NCBI RefSeq assembly: GCF_013002705.1
Contig: NZ_JABEND010000012.1
Coordinates: 53,072 to 117,071, forward strand
Length of the DNA stretch: 64,000 nt
Direction: 5' to 3'
Source of the DNA: Nakamurella aerolata
GTDB taxonomy: Bacteria > Actinomycetota > Actinomycetes > Mycobacteriales > Nakamurellaceae
A program made the translations under genes and the position numbers. The notes beneath the pieces are model-generated. The model did no database searches, was not told the DNA's origin, and saw only the letters and a program-made list of their open reading frames with translations. Position 1 is the first letter of the stretch. The number at the start of each line of letters is the position of its first letter. Positions 9,801-21,134 of the stretch are shown piece by piece.

Positions 9801-12800
9801 GTACGTCGTCGAGCGTGGCGGCGTGCACTACGTGCACATCGGCCGAGCGCGCGGCACGATCGGTGATCAGCTCGACCAACTCGTCCGGGTACGGATGCTC
9901 GGCCACGCTGGGAACGTCGACCGCGGTGACCGATGACCCCGCAGACCGCAACTGTTCCAACAGCTCTCGCACACGCGCGCCTTGCCCGATCAGCACCACC
10001 CGCTCCGGAGTTGCCAGCTCGGTCTGCGGCGGCAGCTGCTGCCAGCCGGCCACCGCGAACCAGTCCGACGGCGACGGGAACGGCCCCTCGATGCCGGCCT
10101 GCTGCGGTGCGGTGGCCGGCTCCGGTGTCGGCGCCGGCACGTGTTGCCGTTCCGGTTCGCTGACCACGGGGCTGGCCGGCGTACTCGCTCCGGATACCGA
10201 GGTCGGCGCGGCGACCGACGGTGAGCCTGCGGTTGCTGTCGGCTGCTGCGTCGCCGGAACGCCGGGCACCGAATCGGCTGCGCCGCTCGGGTTGTGGAGC
10301 GTCCCCGACATCGAGTCGGACGGCACTTCGACCGGCATGTCCGCCGTGGCCATATCCTTCGACGGTGCCGGTGCCGGATCCGGATGCACCCAGTGCACGG
10401 TGCGTTCGTAGGGGTAGGTCGGCAGCGCGACCGTGCGATAGCCGGCGACATCGCCGGGCACGGTGACATCCCAGCCGTCGCACCACAGCGCTGCGGCCGC
10501 TGTGGTGATCTCGGCGACGTCGCTACTGCCGTCCCCGGGGCTGGGCAGCGACGGCAACGGCACCGGGCCCGACCGCGTCTGCATGCGGGCCAGCCCAGCG
10601 AGCTGACGGCCGGGGCCGATCTCGAGGAACCGCACCTCGCCGGTAGCGACAACGGTGGCCACTGCATCGGAATACCGCACCGGTCGACGCACCTGCTCGG
10701 CCCAGTACCGCGGATCGGTCGCCTGCTGCTCGGTCAGCAGCGCTCCGGTCACCGTCGAGATGATCGGGATCCGCGGAGCAAGCAGCTGAATCTGTTGCAG
10801 CGCTTGGGCGAACGGCTCGACGACCGGCTCCATTGCCTGGGTATGGAACGCGTGCGAGGTACGCAGCAGCTTGCCGTGCGCACGCTTGCCCAGTTGATCC
10901 AGCCATGCTTCGAGTTGAGCTTTCGGGCCGCCGACGACGCAGGCCGACGGACCGTTGACGGTGGCGACTTCCAGCCCCGTGGGCAGTTGCTCGCGCAGGT
11001 CATCCGGCCGCAGGGACACGGCAGCCATGGCACCGCCGGGCATGCCCTGCATCAGGCGGCCGCGCAGGCCGACCATCGTGGCCGCGTCCGCTGTTGACAT
11101 CACGCCGGCGATCTCGGCTGCGGCGAACTCGCCGATGGAGTGCCCGAGCAGGCCGTGCGGCTCAACGCCACGGCGGCGCCAATACCTGGCCAGCGCAACC
11201 TCGAGACAGAACAGCGCGGGCTGGGTGTACTCCGTCTGGCGCAACGTCTCCGCGGCCTGCTGATCGGAAGGATCGGCAAAGATCAGCTCCGCCAGACTGT
11301 GCTCGCGCTGGCTGTCGAACAGGGCCGCCAGTTCCCGCATGTCGCTGTCGAAGGCTTGGTCGGCTGCCGCCAGTTCGCGACCCATGCCCGGGTACTGAGA
11401 GCCTTGGCCGGAGAGCAGGAACATCACCGGGCGGGGTTGGCTCGGCACCACGCCGGCTGCGCTCGAGTCGGCGAGCACTCCAGCGGCCTGTGCATTGGAT
11501 GAGCCCGGTGGAATCACCGCCGCTCGCCGGTGGCCGAATCGGCGTCGGCCGTTGGCCAGCGTTGCCGCAATGTCACTGATCGGGATCTCGCGATTGTCGT
11601 TGTCGGACAAGAACTCTGCGAGCTGCCGGGTCGAGGCGTCCAGCGCCGGTGCGGTCCTGGCCGAGACCCGCAGCAGCTGCGGCCACTGCACTGCCGGAGC
11701 AGACTGGGACTGGGCCTGCGGCACCGACTGGATGGCGGTCACCGACGCGGGCGCGGCCGGCGGCTCTTCAACGATGACGTGCGCGTTGGTGCCGCCGATA
11801 CCGAACGACGACACACCGGCCCGGCGGGGCCCCTGCTCGAGCGGGTAAGCGCCGAGGGTGCTCGCTACGAAGAACGGGGTGCGCTCGAAGTCGATGGCAG
11901 GGTTGGGCTCATCGAAGTGCAGCGAGGGCGGCACGATGCCGGTCTTCACCACCAGCGCCGCCTTGATCAGCGACAACACTCCGGCCGCCTGCGAGCAGTG
12001 GCCGATGTTGGTTTTCAGCGAGCCGATGGCGCACCACTGGCTGGGTGCCCCGCCGACGCCGGCGCCGGCGACCGGCGTCCGATCGGGTTGCTGCAGCGGC
12101 GATCCCGGGCCCGGCGGGGTGTTGGTGAGGTTGCCGAACGCCTTGGTCAGAGCCTCCACCTCGATCGGGTCACCCATCGCCGTTCCGGTGCCGTGCGCCT
12201 CCTGGTACCCGACCGTCAACGGTGAGATGCCCGCGAGCTGGTAGGCCTGTTCGATCACGGCGCACTGGCCCTGCACGCTGGGCGCCGAGAAGCCGACCTT
12301 TGTCGCGCCGTCGTTGTTGATGGCGTTACCGCGGATCACCGCATGGATCTGGTCTCCGGCGGCAACCGCATCGGACAATCGTTTCAGCACAACGGCTCCG
12401 CAGCCCGATCCCCATACGGTGCCGTTCGCGTCGGCGTCGAACGCGCGCACCTGGCCGACGGCCGAGGTGAATCCGCCGTGCGCCACATACCCTCCGCCGT
12501 GCGGCAACTCGATCGATGCGCCACCGGCGATGGCCGCGTCACATTCTTGGTTGCGCAGCGCTTCGCAGGCGGTGTGCACCGCGACCAGCGAGGTGGAGCA
12601 CGCGGTCGCGACGGTGAGGCTCGGACCGGTCAGGTTGAGGCGGTACGACAGCGATGTCGCGGTGTAATCGGCATTGTTGGACACTGCGATACCCAGGCGG
12701 CCGGCGCCGGACCACACCTTCTGGTTCGCCATCAGATTCGTTGTCAGGTAGCCGGGCGAGCCGGCTCCGGCATACACGCCGATTTCGCCGCCGAACCGCG

Positions 12801-13251
12801 CCGGGTCGATGCCGGCGTCCTGCAGGGCGGTGAAGGCGACCTCAAGCATCATGCGCTGTTGCGGGTCGGCCAGCGCCGCCTCGCGCGGACTCATCGAGAA
12901 CAGCGGCGCGTCAATGGCATCGACGTCGTCGACAACGTATGCCACCGGGATGAAGTCGGGATGCTCGTACATGTCCGGTTCGGCGCCGAGCTCGCGTTGC
13001 GCCTCCATCGAGAATCGGGTGCTGGCGTCGACCCCGTCGCGCAGACTGCGCCAGAGCGCCTGGACACTGTCGGCACCGGCGGTGCGGAGCCCCATTCCGA
13101 CAATGGCGATCGGTTCGACCTCCGCCGTCAGTTCGGTCGGTACCTGGTCGGCGGCCGGCTGTCCCACGGTGCCGTCGGATTCGGGATCGGGCGACACGGT
13201 TCGAAGGCTGACAGGGGCGTAGCCACTGAGGTCGTCGACGACGTCGGTCAT
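6856..13251 (-). CDS. Type I polyketide synthase module KS-AT-KR-DH-ACP
   Basis: 2131 residues. The KS has the full triad: Cys in TACSTSL (about 218), His in EAHGTGT (about 352), His in KTNIGH (about 415). The AT has GHSIGE (about 705) and HAFH (about 800), which points to malonyl-CoA. An Ala/Pro-rich linker precedes a KR with GGTGGIG (about 1302) and a Ser and Tyr (IDYCAGN, about 1463) that support an active site. A DH-like double-hotdog follows with [11 protein letters not shown] (about 1548; Ser where Gly is usual in HxxxGxxxxP) and HPALLDVA, whose Asp motif is weak. The C-terminal carrier has DLGGNSL (about 2029). KR before DH is less common than DH before KR. It should add one C2 unit, reduced to the hydroxyl and possibly dehydrated. 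ATG start, coupled by ATGA to the preceding NRPS gene. Confidence 0.95.
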   Translation of the reverse strand: MTDVVDDLSGYAPVSLRTVSPDPESDGTVGQPAADQVPTELTAEVEPIAIVGMGLRTAGADSVQALWRSLRDGVDASTRFSMEAQRELGAEPDMYEHPDFIPVAYVVDDVDAIDAPLFSMSPREAALADPQQRMMLEVAFTALQDAGIDPARFGGEIGVYAGAGSPGYLTTNLMANQKVWSGAGRLGIAVSNNADYTATSLSYRLNLTGPSLTVATACSTSLVAVHTACEALRNQECDAAIAGGASIELPHGGGYVAHGGFTSAVGQVRAFDADANGTVWGSGCGAVVLKRLSDAVAAGDQIHAVIRGNAINNDGATKVGFSAPSVQGQCAVIEQAYQLAGISPLTVGYQEAHGTGTAMGDPIEVEALTKAFGNLTNTPPGPGSPLQQPDRTPVAGAGVGGAPSQWCAIGSLKTNIGHCSQAAGVLSLIKAALVVKTGIVPPSLHFDEPNPAIDFERTPFFVASTLGAYPLEQGPRRAGVSSFGIGGTNAHVIVEEPPAAPASVTAIQSVPQAQSQSAPAVQWPQLLRVSARTAPALDASTRQLAEFLSDNDNREIPISDIAATLANGRRRFGHRRAAVIPPGSSNAQAAGVLADSSAAGVVPSQPRPVMFLLSGQGSQYPGMGRELAAADQAFDSDMRELAALFDSQREHSLAELIFADPSDQQAAETLRQTEYTQPALFCLEVALARYWRRRGVEPHGLLGHSIGEFAAAEIAGVMSTADAATMVGLRGRLMQGMPGGAMAAVSLRPDDLREQLPTGLEVATVNGPSACVVGGPKAQLEAWLDQLGKRAHGKLLRTSHAFHTQAMEPVVEPFAQALQQIQLLAPRIPIISTVTGALLTEQQATDPRYWAEQVRRPVRYSDAVATVVATGEVRFLEIGPGRQLAGLARMQTRSGPVPLPSLPSPGDGSSDVAEITTAAAALWCDGWDVTVPGDVAGYRTVALPTYPYERTVHWVHPDPAPAPSKDMATADMPVEVPSDSMSGTLHNPSGAADSVPGVPATQQPTATAGSPSVAAPTSVSGASTPASPVVSEPERQHVPAPTPEPATAPQQAGIEGPFPSPSDWFAVAGWQQLPPQTELATPERVVLIGQGARVRELLEQLRSAGSSVTAVDVPSVAEHPYPDELVELITDRAARSADVHVVHAATLDDVPAGDDPAAVMAAQRRGFFDVLTLLQLITAAGEPPTFRLDLLAPAALPAPGTQAGHIEHATLAAFAKIVDLEIGSIHTRYIDVDPDSSAASIAAELAAPDAVSAASGRHARPTAPAEVAIRGGRRWTKRFSQVAASRGQDTRLRRGGRYLITGGTGGIGLSLALDLGCRLGASVALLARSPLPPRSTWATETDTKLRRLIAVVEAVEAAGGTVTVRQADVTDPDSVAAALRDVHRGWGGIDGIVHAAGVPGGGMIEVKDFEAAEDVLKPKLAGTVALKNAVRRTFAADSPTRAPFVVLCSSITAVSGDVGQIDYCAGNLFLDAQAQADDWPGPVVSVNWGGWSGVGMAVETATGGPGRRTTRVDHPVLRTASVKPHGAGSIGVVSGQVSVDTCWMLAEHQVGSDPVIPGTGLLELLRAGFAETVAGPPGAVVQLADVAFVEPFRVPQDRTATVQVELDNTGAAADLRVYSEIDGERTLHAQGRASWLTAEHPEPMDIDTLIGSSEELPSTDDGIGRPGGRTSVVTFGPRWASLQRRWQHGDTEVAELRAPAACEKDNWVLHPALLDVATAFGQRGTGSYLPLGYGEVTVWGPIGPDGFSVLTYHGEPDEVVTTDVTVVGPDGTVAVSIKDFTLRRIDPAAVGAEVVAVPDPETGPGSGADASPDGGPAVAGSGARAKGKAADRLFSEALSMLDVDRSPGRIAPQQGMQVFEWLLSREWGPQVVINPWSVREMMIRVHGSVPDDGIPGTPPTVPADPAVGTPAVQAPPAADSHNPVGAAQQAEAVAPVAATAAVGPQSPANGGEQPPEAGVAATTTTAAAPNADPSAPSETVAGSESAAAPATATDSETATDSDDLVASVATIWAEVLGIDEVAANDNFFDLGGNSLVAVQLIGQIRKRLGVRLPMRALFDTPSVADMAELVRAGQAGAQPTPDAQPTPGAQPGNHGDAGSAANSAETVAPQPNTAIPRLDRANLAATESSRR

Positions 13252-16200
13252 TGCTGCCTTCTTTCTTGGTGTTCCTCACTGTTGCGCCCGCCGTCCTGCT
13301 GCAGGGCGGCGCGGCTGTGCTGCCGCCGCAGGGCCGCGGCCCTGCGTGAAGTGCCTCGGGCGCCTGGGTCGGCTCCGCGTACCGGAACGGGGACGCTGCC
13401 CGCGGTTCGATAGGGGCTCTGCCCGCCTCCGTCGGCCCGGCGTAACAGGAATTCGGCAAGGCCGCGAACCGTGGGAAAGGTGAAGATGTCGACCGCTCGC
13501 ACCGTCACCCCTGATCGCCTGGTGAGCTCGTCGGCCAGCTCCGCCAGCAACAGCGACGTTCCGCCGAGATCGAAAAAGTTGTCGTCCCAACCGATCTGGG
13601 GCGCCGCCGGCTCCGGCAACACCTTCGCCCACACGGAGGCCACCAGCCGAACGGAACGGGCGTACTCGTCCGTCGGCCAACTCAGATCCGGTACTGCGGC
13701 GGCTGATTGAGCCAGGCCGGTCGGCGCCGTCGCCTGCCTTGCGGTGGCTGCGGCATCGTCGCTTGGTCGAGCGGCTGATTGACCAGGCGACGATCGACCA
13801 GAGGCGGTGGGGACGGTCCGCTCGGTGGCTGCGGTTGCCGCACGGGCACTGATGGCGACCGGCCGGCCGGGTGTACGCCAGACCTCGGGGAATCCCGCTT
13901 GGTCGGTGAGCCCGTCGAGTTCGAGAGCACGATCGGGCTCAGCCAGTCCACTGCGCAGGACGGCGGCGGTCGCGCCGGCAAGCGCATCGATGTCGGATGC
14001 GGTGAAAAGGTCAACGTTGTACTGCAGGCGCAACCGCGGCCGTCCGGCCGGATCGTTCTCGAAGTAGCAGGTCAGGTCGAACGGCGAACCGGCGGATTCC
14101 GGCTCGAGAGGTTGGTCGAGCACACCGGGTAGATCCATCAACGGCTCGGCGAAGTTGTAGGCGTTGTAGACCACCTGAACCAACGTCGCGTGGCCGGGGT
14201 CGCGCTGGGCTCCCACCGCGCCGGCGATCTCGGCGAGATCGGCCGCCGGATGGGTCTGTGCCTCGACTGCGGCGCGGTGCGTCCAGCGAACAAGCTGCCG
14301 GAAGGTCAGCGCGGGATGCTGGCGCACGCGCAGCGGCACGATGTCGACGAACATCCCGACGATGTCGCGATGCTCGGCCAGTCTGCGGCCGGACAGCACA
14401 CAGCCAAGCACCCCGTCAGCCGCGCCGCTGGTGGCCAGCACGGCCTGGCTCCAGGCTGCCAGTACCAGCACTCCCGTCGTGGTGTTCCATCCGGCTGCCG
14501 CCGCGCCGAGTTGGTCACCCAGCAGCGGGTCAAGCTCGAGAGTGCGCTCCGCGCCCGCAGTTCCGGCGACGGGCGGACGGGGCAGCGTCGACGGCACCAC
14601 CGGTGCGGTCGGCACGCCGCGCAGCTGGCGCGCCCACCACTGCAAGTCGGCATCGCGGTGCTGCTCGTCGAGGGTGGCGAGTTGGTCGGTGGCGGCGGCG
14701 AACTGTAGAGCGGGCGGCGCCGGCTCCGGCTGTTGCCCGACCGCCCATCGGTAACAGGCGGCCAGGTCGGCGAAAAGCGGCTCGATGGACCAGCCGTCGA
14801 AGATCAGATGGTGAAAACACAGCACCAGCACCACATCTGCCGCGCCGTCGCGGTACCACTCGGCGCGCCACAGCGGCCCGTCCTGCAGATCGAATCCGCT
14901 GTCGGCCGGGGTCACGTGCTCCGGTCCCGTCACCTCGCGCAGCTGCACCACGGGGTCGGCGACCACCACGGCCGTCGGCTCGGCACCGGCGGCGGAGATC
15001 CGCCAGCGCAGGACCTCGTGGCGCCGCTGCAGTTGTTGCACGGCCACTGCCATCGCGGCCATGTCAGGGCCGGTCTGGCCCGGTGCCGCGGACAGCCGCC
15101 GCTTGCGCTGAATGTTCGCCGATCCATCTCCGGCATTGAGCAGGTCCGCCAGCCACAAACGCCGTTGTCCCTTGGTGAGCCGGGTGACGGCTCTGTCGGT
15201 CGTTCGGGCTGTGTCGGTCGTTCGGGCTCCGTCGACCGTGGCAGCACTGTCGGAAGTGGCAGCACTGTCGGGCGTGGCGGCGTTGTCCGAGCCGTTGGAG
15301 TTGGTCTGCGCTGCCTCCGGTGTCGGCAGTCCGGCGTCGATCTCGGCCGCGGGGGCGGGTGCCGTGGCGCGGACCGCATCCACCAGCGCACCAAGGGTTC
15401 CCGCCCGCAGCACCGCCTCGACCGGGACCCGCCTGCCGACTCTTTCATGCACCGCGCCGACCAGCTGCATGGCGGCAACGGAATGCCCTCCACTGGCCCA
15501 GAAGTCGTCGTCCTTGGTCGGCTTCGCCACGCCGAGCACCGACGCCCAGCACTCGGCGACGGCATCCGCGAGCGGATCGGTGGCACCCGCGAACGGATCG
15601 ACCACACCGGCGTCGCCGGCACCTCCCGGCGCCTCGGCGTGGGCGACCGCGCCGGCCACCGGATCCGCCGAGTTGCTGCCGCCGGCCTTGGACGGGTCGA
15701 GACCGAACCGCAGCAGCGCCGTTCTGTCGACCTTGTTGGACACCGTCATCGGGAACGTGTCGACCCGGCGCCACTGGGTCGGCGTCATCGCGGCCGTCAG
15801 GCGGTCGGCCGCCCAGTGCTGCAGCTGCGCGGCGTCGGCAGTGCCGGAGAAGAACGCAACCAGTTGCGCGCCACCGGGTCCCTCGACAGTGTCAGCTATC
15901 GCCACGCTGACGCCCGGATGCCGGGTGAGCACAGCCTCGACCTCGCCCAGCTCGATGCGCTGTCCACGCACCTTGCGTTGGCGGTCCGCACGACCGAGGT
16001 ACGACAGTGACCCGTCGGCGTTCCACCGACCCAGATCGCCCGTGCGGTAGCGCGGACCACGGGGGGTATCGACAAATCGTTCAGCAGTGAGTTCTGGGCG
16101 TCGCCAGTAGCCGTCGGACAATCCGGCGCCGCCGACCCACAACTCGCCCACCGCACCGGTTTCCAGCACCTCACCGCCCTCGGCCGTCACCTCGACCACA

Positions 16201-17201
16201 GCGTTGGGAAGCACCGGGCTGATCGGCAGCGGCTGCTCCCAATGACCGCTGGGCCAGCTGGCCGCGACGGCAATGGTGCATTCGGTGGGACCGTAGAGGT
16301 TGACGAATCCGCGGTCCGGCCGACTGTCGATCGTCCAGCGGGCGACCTGCTCGGGGCCAGGGGCTTCTGCGCCGGTCTGCAGCACCGCCAGCGTTGGTAG
16401 TCGCACCGGGTCCAGCAGCGGCAGCATCGACACCGGCAGGAACATGGTGGTGACTGCCTGCTCGGCGCAGAAGTCTTGAAGCCGCTGGGGATCCGCCCTG
16501 GTCGCCGCATCAGGGACCACAACGGTGCCACCGTGGACCAGCGGCAGAAAGATGTCGCTCATCGACACGTCGAAGGTGGGCGAGCAGAAGAGCAGTCCGC
16601 GGTCGGTGGCACCGGCGGGCATCAGCCGCCCGAGCGCCCACAGGTAGTTCGCCAATGAATACTGCCGGACCAGAACGCCTTTCGGCGTCCCGGTTGATCC
16701 CGAGGTGTACAGCAGGTAGGCACGTCGGTGCGGCGTTTGCCACGACGGTGATCCGGCCGGATCGACGCCGAGCTCGATCGGCACCGGTTGCAGCCCAAGG
16801 TCGGCAGCCAGCGCCGGTCGGTCGGTGAGCATCACGCGCGCCTGCGCGTCGGCGGCGATCTCGGCGGCGCGCTGCGTCGCCGATACGTCAACCGGTGTGT
16901 AAACGCCGCCACTGGCCATCACCGCGACCGCCGCGACGACCATGTCGACGGTGCGCCCGGTGGCCACCACCACATGTTCCCCCGGTACGACGCCGACCCG
17001 CTGCAGCGCTCCGGCCAATCGGGCGGCCCGCTGAACCAGATCCTGGTAGCTCAGCGCAGAGTCGGTGTCCCGCACGGCGACCGCGGTGGGCCGCCGTTCT
17101 GCCACGGCCAGGATCGGTGTGAGCACATCGCGGTACGGCGCAGGGTCCAGCGGGCCGTACGCACGGCCGGTACCCGAACCCAGGTGTTGCGTCGTTGTCA
17201 T
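13248..17201 (-). CDS. NRPS A-PCP-C-PCP
   Basis: 1317 residues from the ATG at 17201, which overlaps the upstream TGA (ATGA); an in-frame start at 17249 would add 16 residues inside that gene and is less likely. Domains: adenylation with [11 protein letters not shown] near 165 and YRTGDLGRW; carrier 1 with SGGHSVAAM near 572; a Pro/Ala/Thr-rich linker; condensation with HHLIFDGWS near 796; carrier 2 with DLGGTSLLL near 1214. My alignment to GrsA gives a tentative code of DVSFQGLIAK, which I cannot assign. With one A domain and two carriers it loads one amino acid and condenses it with, or onto, another carrier-bound unit. The second carrier may be loaded in trans by the A domain of the A-PCP-KS protein or otherwise. 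The tail after carrier 2 is Arg/Ala-rich, perhaps a docking region. Confidence 0.93.
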   Translation of the reverse strand: MTTTQHLGSGTGRAYGPLDPAPYRDVLTPILAVAERRPTAVAVRDTDSALSYQDLVQRAARLAGALQRVGVVPGEHVVVATGRTVDMVVAAVAVMASGGVYTPVDVSATQRAAEIAADAQARVMLTDRPALAADLGLQPVPIELGVDPAGSPSWQTPHRRAYLLYTSGSTGTPKGVLVRQYSLANYLWALGRLMPAGATDRGLLFCSPTFDVSMSDIFLPLVHGGTVVVPDAATRADPQRLQDFCAEQAVTTMFLPVSMLPLLDPVRLPTLAVLQTGAEAPGPEQVARWTIDSRPDRGFVNLYGPTECTIAVAASWPSGHWEQPLPISPVLPNAVVEVTAEGGEVLETGAVGELWVGGAGLSDGYWRRPELTAERFVDTPRGPRYRTGDLGRWNADGSLSYLGRADRQRKVRGQRIELGEVEAVLTRHPGVSVAIADTVEGPGGAQLVAFFSGTADAAQLQHWAADRLTAAMTPTQWRRVDTFPMTVSNKVDRTALLRFGLDPSKAGGSNSADPVAGAVAHAEAPGGAGDAGVVDPFAGATDPLADAVAECWASVLGVAKPTKDDDFWASGGHSVAAMQLVGAVHERVGRRVPVEAVLRAGTLGALVDAVRATAPAPAAEIDAGLPTPEAAQTNSNGSDNAATPDSAATSDSAATVDGARTTDTARTTDRAVTRLTKGQRRLWLADLLNAGDGSANIQRKRRLSAAPGQTGPDMAAMAVAVQQLQRRHEVLRWRISAAGAEPTAVVVADPVVQLREVTGPEHVTPADSGFDLQDGPLWRAEWYRDGAADVVLVLCFHHLIFDGWSIEPLFADLAACYRWAVGQQPEPAPPALQFAAATDQLATLDEQHRDADLQWWARQLRGVPTAPVVPSTLPRPPVAGTAGAERTLELDPLLGDQLGAAAAGWNTTTGVLVLAAWSQAVLATSGAADGVLGCVLSGRRLAEHRDIVGMFVDIVPLRVRQHPALTFRQLVRWTHRAAVEAQTHPAADLAEIAGAVGAQRDPGHATLVQVVYNAYNFAEPLMDLPGVLDQPLEPESAGSPFDLTCYFENDPAGRPRLRLQYNVDLFTASDIDALAGATAAVLRSGLAEPDRALELDGLTDQAGFPEVWRTPGRPVAISARAATAATERTVPTASGRSSPGQSAARPSDDAAATARQATAPTGLAQSAAAVPDLSWPTDEYARSVRLVASVWAKVLPEPAAPQIGWDDNFFDLGGTSLLLAELADELTRRSGVTVRAVDIFTFPTVRGLAEFLLRRADGGGQSPYRTAGSVPVPVRGADPGARGTSRRAAALRRQHSRAALQQDGGRNSEEHQERRQQ

Positions 17202-19558
17202 GGCATCGCTCGTTCCGCCGTCGGACCACCGTCGGGCAGATAGCGACATTGCAGCCGAACCTCGCTCACGTAGCGACGCCCGTCGGCGTCCGGCAGCCAG
17301 TTCGCGTCAAGGTCCGGCAGCATCTCGCTGACGGTCAGCGCGGTCTGCGCGCCGTGCTCCAGCGCTGCTGAACGGATCATCGCCGCCGCCGAGCTGACCA
17401 GCACCGGGCTGCTGAAGTCGAGATAGACCGGCTTCACCTCGGTGCTGAGCTTGACGAAAACCCGCTCGGGGAACCCGTTGGCACGGCGCCAGGCGCGCAG
17501 CGCCAGATACTGCTCGGCACAGTCTGCGGTGTCCACCACACCTGTTGCCGCGCAATCGCTTCGCCACTGCTCTCTGGTGACAACGAGGTTGTCGATGGTC
17601 ACCCGCGGCTGATGCGCCCTCGTGGAGGTGAACTTGAAGGCGTCGACGCTGTAGATCGCCAACAGATCGGCGAGCAGCTCCAGAACCGGCCAGGAACGAC
17701 CCTCGCCGTCCGGCGTCAGCTCGGTCGCCAGCAGCCCGTGCTCGGTGCGCCGGACCACAAGGTCGACGCTGCGCAGCAGTGGTGGCGACTCGGCTGACGA
17801 CGGCGCCACCACATGATCAGCGGTGAAGGCGAACAATCGATCGGTCGGATTGATCAACCACTCCGCCAGCCGCCCGGTGGTCCGCGGCCAGCCCGGCGGT
17901 GGCAGCAGCCTGACCCGATGCGTACCGAGGTCTCGGGCGGCGGCGGCGCGCAACTGCTCGAGGTTGTCCGCCCCGGCAAGCAGCGCAAAGGAGTCGAACG
18001 TGGCCCAACCGGCGTGCAATTCGCCAAGCACCACAAGGCAATCCGCCGCCCGTTCCGGGTCACTGGTGACGAACTGGAGATCCGGGCAGTGAAAGGTGGC
18101 CGCCGGCCACGGCGACCGCGTCACCGGGAACAGCCGCTTTCCCCGGTCCAGCAGGTCGGCTGCGCGCAGCGGTCCCGAAGCGCGCTCGGAGCCGATGAGC
18201 TGTTCCCACCGGCTGACCAGTTCGGCCTGCACACCATCGATCGGCCGCTCCCCGCCGCCGAACAGCACCCCTGTCACCATGAACAGCAGGTCGGACATGA
18301 GCACCGGCCGACCGCCGGCGTCGGCCTCGAGATCATCGAACAGCTCATCGCAGATGCGGCCGTAGGCCTCGGCCAGTGCGGCGCAGAACCAGCTCGCCGC
18401 CATCATCACCAGCCGCAGCGGGTCGGCGATCGAGCGCACCACATCCATGCCGATCTGGAGGTTCACCTCGCGGGTCGCATCTTCGTAGCAGAGCGAACGC
18501 CCGGCATAGGTCTGCCCGTGGTGATGGCTGGGTGCTGCCGAGGTCTGCTCGACAAAATGATGCTCAAGGGTGTCGAGAGCCCGGCCGAGTGCGGTCGCGT
18601 CACCGGCCGCTGCCGCGACGGCGCGCAGGTCGGTGTCCAGCAGGTCGAGTGTCCGCAGGGCGGCGGCGCGCACAGCGTCGTCGCCGATCCGGTCGACCTG
18701 GCCACGCAGCTCCTGCATGGCGGTCGGCCGTGACGACACCTGGAATCCGCGGATCAGCAGGCCGCGACTCACCATGGCGTCGACGGTGACCGCGACATCG
18801 TCGGCCGTCCTGGCCTTGCCGGCCGCGACCAATTCGTCCGCCACCCCGGCGACTGTGCGGCCAGTACAGGATCGCAGCAGCCCGGTCTCCAGCTCAGTCA
18901 GTTGGACCGGATTGCCGCCGGCAACGACGGCGGTTGCGGCGGCAGCGTCACCGCGGATGCTGACATACGACGGTAGGTACAGCGGTAGCTCAGCGGCGAA
19001 GACCGGGTCGGCGTTGAACGTCGCCGTCAGCTGGCCGATCGCCCAGTCCTCCCAGCACACCCACCGGCTGCGCACCAGGCCTTCACCCGGCTTCACCTGG
19101 ATGCCGCTGACCTCGTCGGAAAGCTCCGTCCACGCGATCGGCCCGAAGAATCCGATCGTCTCGCTCTTGGCACAGTACCGCTGCCAGTATCGCGCCAACG
19201 TGCGGATAGCCTTGCGGCGCTTGCGATTTCGCGGCCCTGCACTGCTGACCCGGGCGAGCGTCGACAGCGCCGGACGGTTCTGCCAGGTCAGCGCTTCTGC
19301 CAACAGACCGCCCGCCCCGGCCCGCGCCAGCGCCTGGCCCTGGGCGAAGAAGCTCTGGTCGATCGCCTCGGCCACCTGGTCAGGGCTGTCGGTCGCGGAA
19401 TCCGGTGCAGCTGCGGCAGTCTGCTGCGCGTCAACCCAAGACGCCAATTGCGGGTTCGACAGCCCGGAGAGGACGTCGGTGGGAAAACCGGCACTGCGCA
19501 CCAACACGGTCTGCCACACCCCGATGTCTGGCCGCACCAACAGCAAGGGATCAGTCAC
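17198..19558 (-). CDS. LanB glutamylation-domain (small LanB / PEARL-like) protein
   Basis: 786 residues from the GTG at 19558, which overlaps the upstream stop by 8 bases (GTGACTGA); a longer frame from 19678 lies inside the upstream gene and is rejected. The motif [13 protein letters not shown] near residue 123 matches the YxxRxTPFGLFxG signature of lantibiotic dehydratase N-terminal (Lant_dehydr_N) domains. The region near 715-730 ([14 protein letters not shown]) matches the end of that domain. The protein stops there and lacks the SpaB_C elimination domain of full LanBs. Proteins of this build use aminoacyl-tRNA: split-LanB glutamylation subunits, or PEARLs that append amino acids to a peptide C-terminus. 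No precursor peptide or SpaB_C partner was found nearby. Lying inside a coupled NRPS/PKS operon, it may ligate a tRNA-borne amino acid to a carrier-bound or released product. The family call is firm; the substrate is unknown. Confidence 0.85.
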   Translation of the reverse strand: MTDPLLLVRPDIGVWQTVLVRSAGFPTDVLSGLSNPQLASWVDAQQTAAAAPDSATDSPDQVAEAIDQSFFAQGQALARAGAGGLLAEALTWQNRPALSTLARVSSAGPRNRKRRKAIRTLARYWQRYCAKSETIGFFGPIAWTELSDEVSGIQVKPGEGLVRSRWVCWEDWAIGQLTATFNADPVFAAELPLYLPSYVSIRGDAAAATAVVAGGNPVQLTELETGLLRSCTGRTVAGVADELVAAGKARTADDVAVTVDAMVSRGLLIRGFQVSSRPTAMQELRGQVDRIGDDAVRAAALRTLDLLDTDLRAVAAAAGDATALGRALDTLEHHFVEQTSAAPSHHHGQTYAGRSLCYEDATREVNLQIGMDVVRSIADPLRLVMMAASWFCAALAEAYGRICDELFDDLEADAGGRPVLMSDLLFMVTGVLFGGGERPIDGVQAELVSRWEQLIGSERASGPLRAADLLDRGKRLFPVTRSPWPAATFHCPDLQFVTSDPERAADCLVVLGELHAGWATFDSFALLAGADNLEQLRAAAARDLGTHRVRLLPPPGWPRTTGRLAEWLINPTDRLFAFTADHVVAPSSAESPPLLRSVDLVVRRTEHGLLATELTPDGEGRSWPVLELLADLLAIYSVDAFKFTSTRAHQPRVTIDNLVVTREQWRSDCAATGVVDTADCAEQYLALRAWRRANGFPERVFVKLSTEVKPVYLDFSSPVLVSSAAAMIRSAALEHGAQTALTVSEMLPDLDANWLPDADGRRYVSEVRLQCRYLPDGGPTAERAMP

Positions 19559-21134
19559 CGAGCAACCCTCTCCAGTCGGCAGCAGCGAACTCGCGCAAGC
19601 TGATTCGCCCGATCGGTTCACGGCTGCACACGGCGCCGACGCTGCCCGGCAACCGCAACGGCAGCACGGTGTAAGCATTCAGATCGGCGCGGGGACCGGC
19701 GTCCACCACCGGCCAGCGGTCCGGCCATCGCAGCGGCGCGAAGCTGACCGTCGCCGGCTCAACCTGCAGCCCGTCGCCGGTGGCCTTCAGCAGCGCCTCT
19801 TTCGCGGTCCACAGGGCCAACAGCTGATAGCTGGCTCGGTAGTCAGCGTCGGCCGCCGGTAGCGGTATCGCCGTCGTCGGCGTCCGCGGCTCGTCGGGGT
19901 GCAGGGCGATCCCCTGCATGCCGGGCAGTCCGGCCAGCGTGCGCACCCGCTCCACATCGACCCCGAGACCACCCGGGAACGAGCGCGCGTGCGCGATTCC
20001 CACCAGCACCACACCCTCCGAGTGGCTCCAATTGATGGTCAGGTCGGTACCAGGCAGCATCGGCTTGCCACGCTCGTCCGTCGGCAGATCCTTGCCCTTG
20101 AGCTCGATGCCGTAATTCTGCAGAACCCGGTGCACGGCAAGACATCTGGTGAGGTACCTGCGTCGATCCCGATCGAATCGCAGCCGGGACGCTCGAGCCA
20201 GTTCACCGGGACCGAGCCAGCCGGTGGCGGCCGTCGCGATGCGCTCTGCATCAGCGGTCTGCACCGCGCGCGCCCCGAGCGTCGGTCCCGGTTCCGACGA
20301 CGCGGCCGCTGGGTCCGGTACGGCGGGCAGCGGCACGAACCACAGGTCGACGTCCTGCCCGGACGGCACCGTCGGCTCGGCGGCGGTGCCGTCGATCTCG
20401 CTCCTGAGCAACTGCCACAGTTCGGGCTCCGCGCTGTGCAGGAAGAAGTGGCCGCCGACCAGGGAACTGAGCCGAAAATCCGGAGCACTGTGCCTGGACC
20501 ATCCGGCACCGACGGCGGCGGAGCTCACTGCGTCGGTGGTGCCGCAGACGGCGGTGATCGGCACCGGCAGCACCCCGCGCGGTGACCACCGATAGTTGTC
20601 GATCCAGCTGAAATCGCCTCGGATGGCGGGCATCAGCAGGTCGAGCAGTTCCGATGCGGCCAGCACCTCGGGCGGTAGGCCGCCGAGTCGGCCGAGACGC
20701 TCGACGATGACGGCGTCCGGTTCCCTCGACACCCCCGCCAACGCGCCTTCGTTCGGCAGATCGACCGGCACGCTCCCACCGACAAGCAACCGCCCCGGCA
20801 GCGCTGCTCCGCGGTCGGCCAGCCGGGCAACCACCTCGTAGCCGAGCCGGCCGCCGAGCGAGTGCCCATAGATGAGGTAAGGACCGGTGATACTGCTGGC
20901 GATCGCGTCGGCCAGTGCATCGGGATCGAGGTCGGCGGACTCGCCGAACCGGCTCTCCCTGCCCGGCAGCTGCACCCCAACGACGTTGGCGACATCGGCG
21001 AGCCCAGCGTTCCAGGTACGGAACGCGCTGGCGCCCCGACCGGCGTAAGGCAGGCAGAGCAAGGTGATCGGTGCCGTGCTGGACGTTTGCGTCGTGCGCA
21101 GGAACCAGCGCCGGTGCACGGTTGCCGTCGTCAC
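19551..21134 (-). CDS. Fused type II thioesterase - Sfp-type 4'-phosphopantetheinyl transferase
   Basis: 527 residues, two whole enzymes in one chain. Residues 1-235 are a type II thioesterase: LLCLPYAGRGASAF, nucleophile in YGHSLGG and a late GGHFF for the His. Residues about 280-527 are an Sfp-type PPTase: INWSHSEG, GVDVERV (Mg-binding acidic pair) and WTAKEALLKATGDG. The PPTase would convert the carrier domains of this operon from apo to holo; the thioesterase would clear misprimed acyl groups, including those the PPTase itself mistakenly loads. The GTG start overlaps the stop of the A-PCP-KS gene by 4 bases (GTGA). The fusion makes holo-carrier formation and carrier proofreading stoichiometric. 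Both activities are well supported by motif. Confidence 0.92.
   Translation of the reverse strand: MTTATVHRRWFLRTTQTSSTAPITLLCLPYAGRGASAFRTWNAGLADVANVVGVQLPGRESRFGESADLDPDALADAIASSITGPYLIYGHSLGGRLGYEVVARLADRGAALPGRLLVGGSVPVDLPNEGALAGVSREPDAVIVERLGRLGGLPPEVLAASELLDLLMPAIRGDFSWIDNYRWSPRGVLPVPITAVCGTTDAVSSAAVGAGWSRHSAPDFRLSSLVGGHFFLHSAEPELWQLLRSEIDGTAAEPTVPSGQDVDLWFVPLPAVPDPAAASSEPGPTLGARAVQTADAERIATAATGWLGPGELARASRLRFDRDRRRYLTRCLAVHRVLQNYGIELKGKDLPTDERGKPMLPGTDLTINWSHSEGVVLVGIAHARSFPGGLGVDVERVRTLAGLPGMQGIALHPDEPRTPTTAIPLPAADADYRASYQLLALWTAKEALLKATGDGLQVEPATVSFAPLRWPDRWPVVDAGPRADLNAYTVLPLRLPGSVGAVCSREPIGRISLREFAAADWRGLLGD

Noticed and set aside
17202..17249. N-terminal extension of the A-PCP-C-PCP protein
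   Set aside because: It lies inside the LanB-like gene; the ATG at 17201 gives the ATGA overlap seen at the other junctions.
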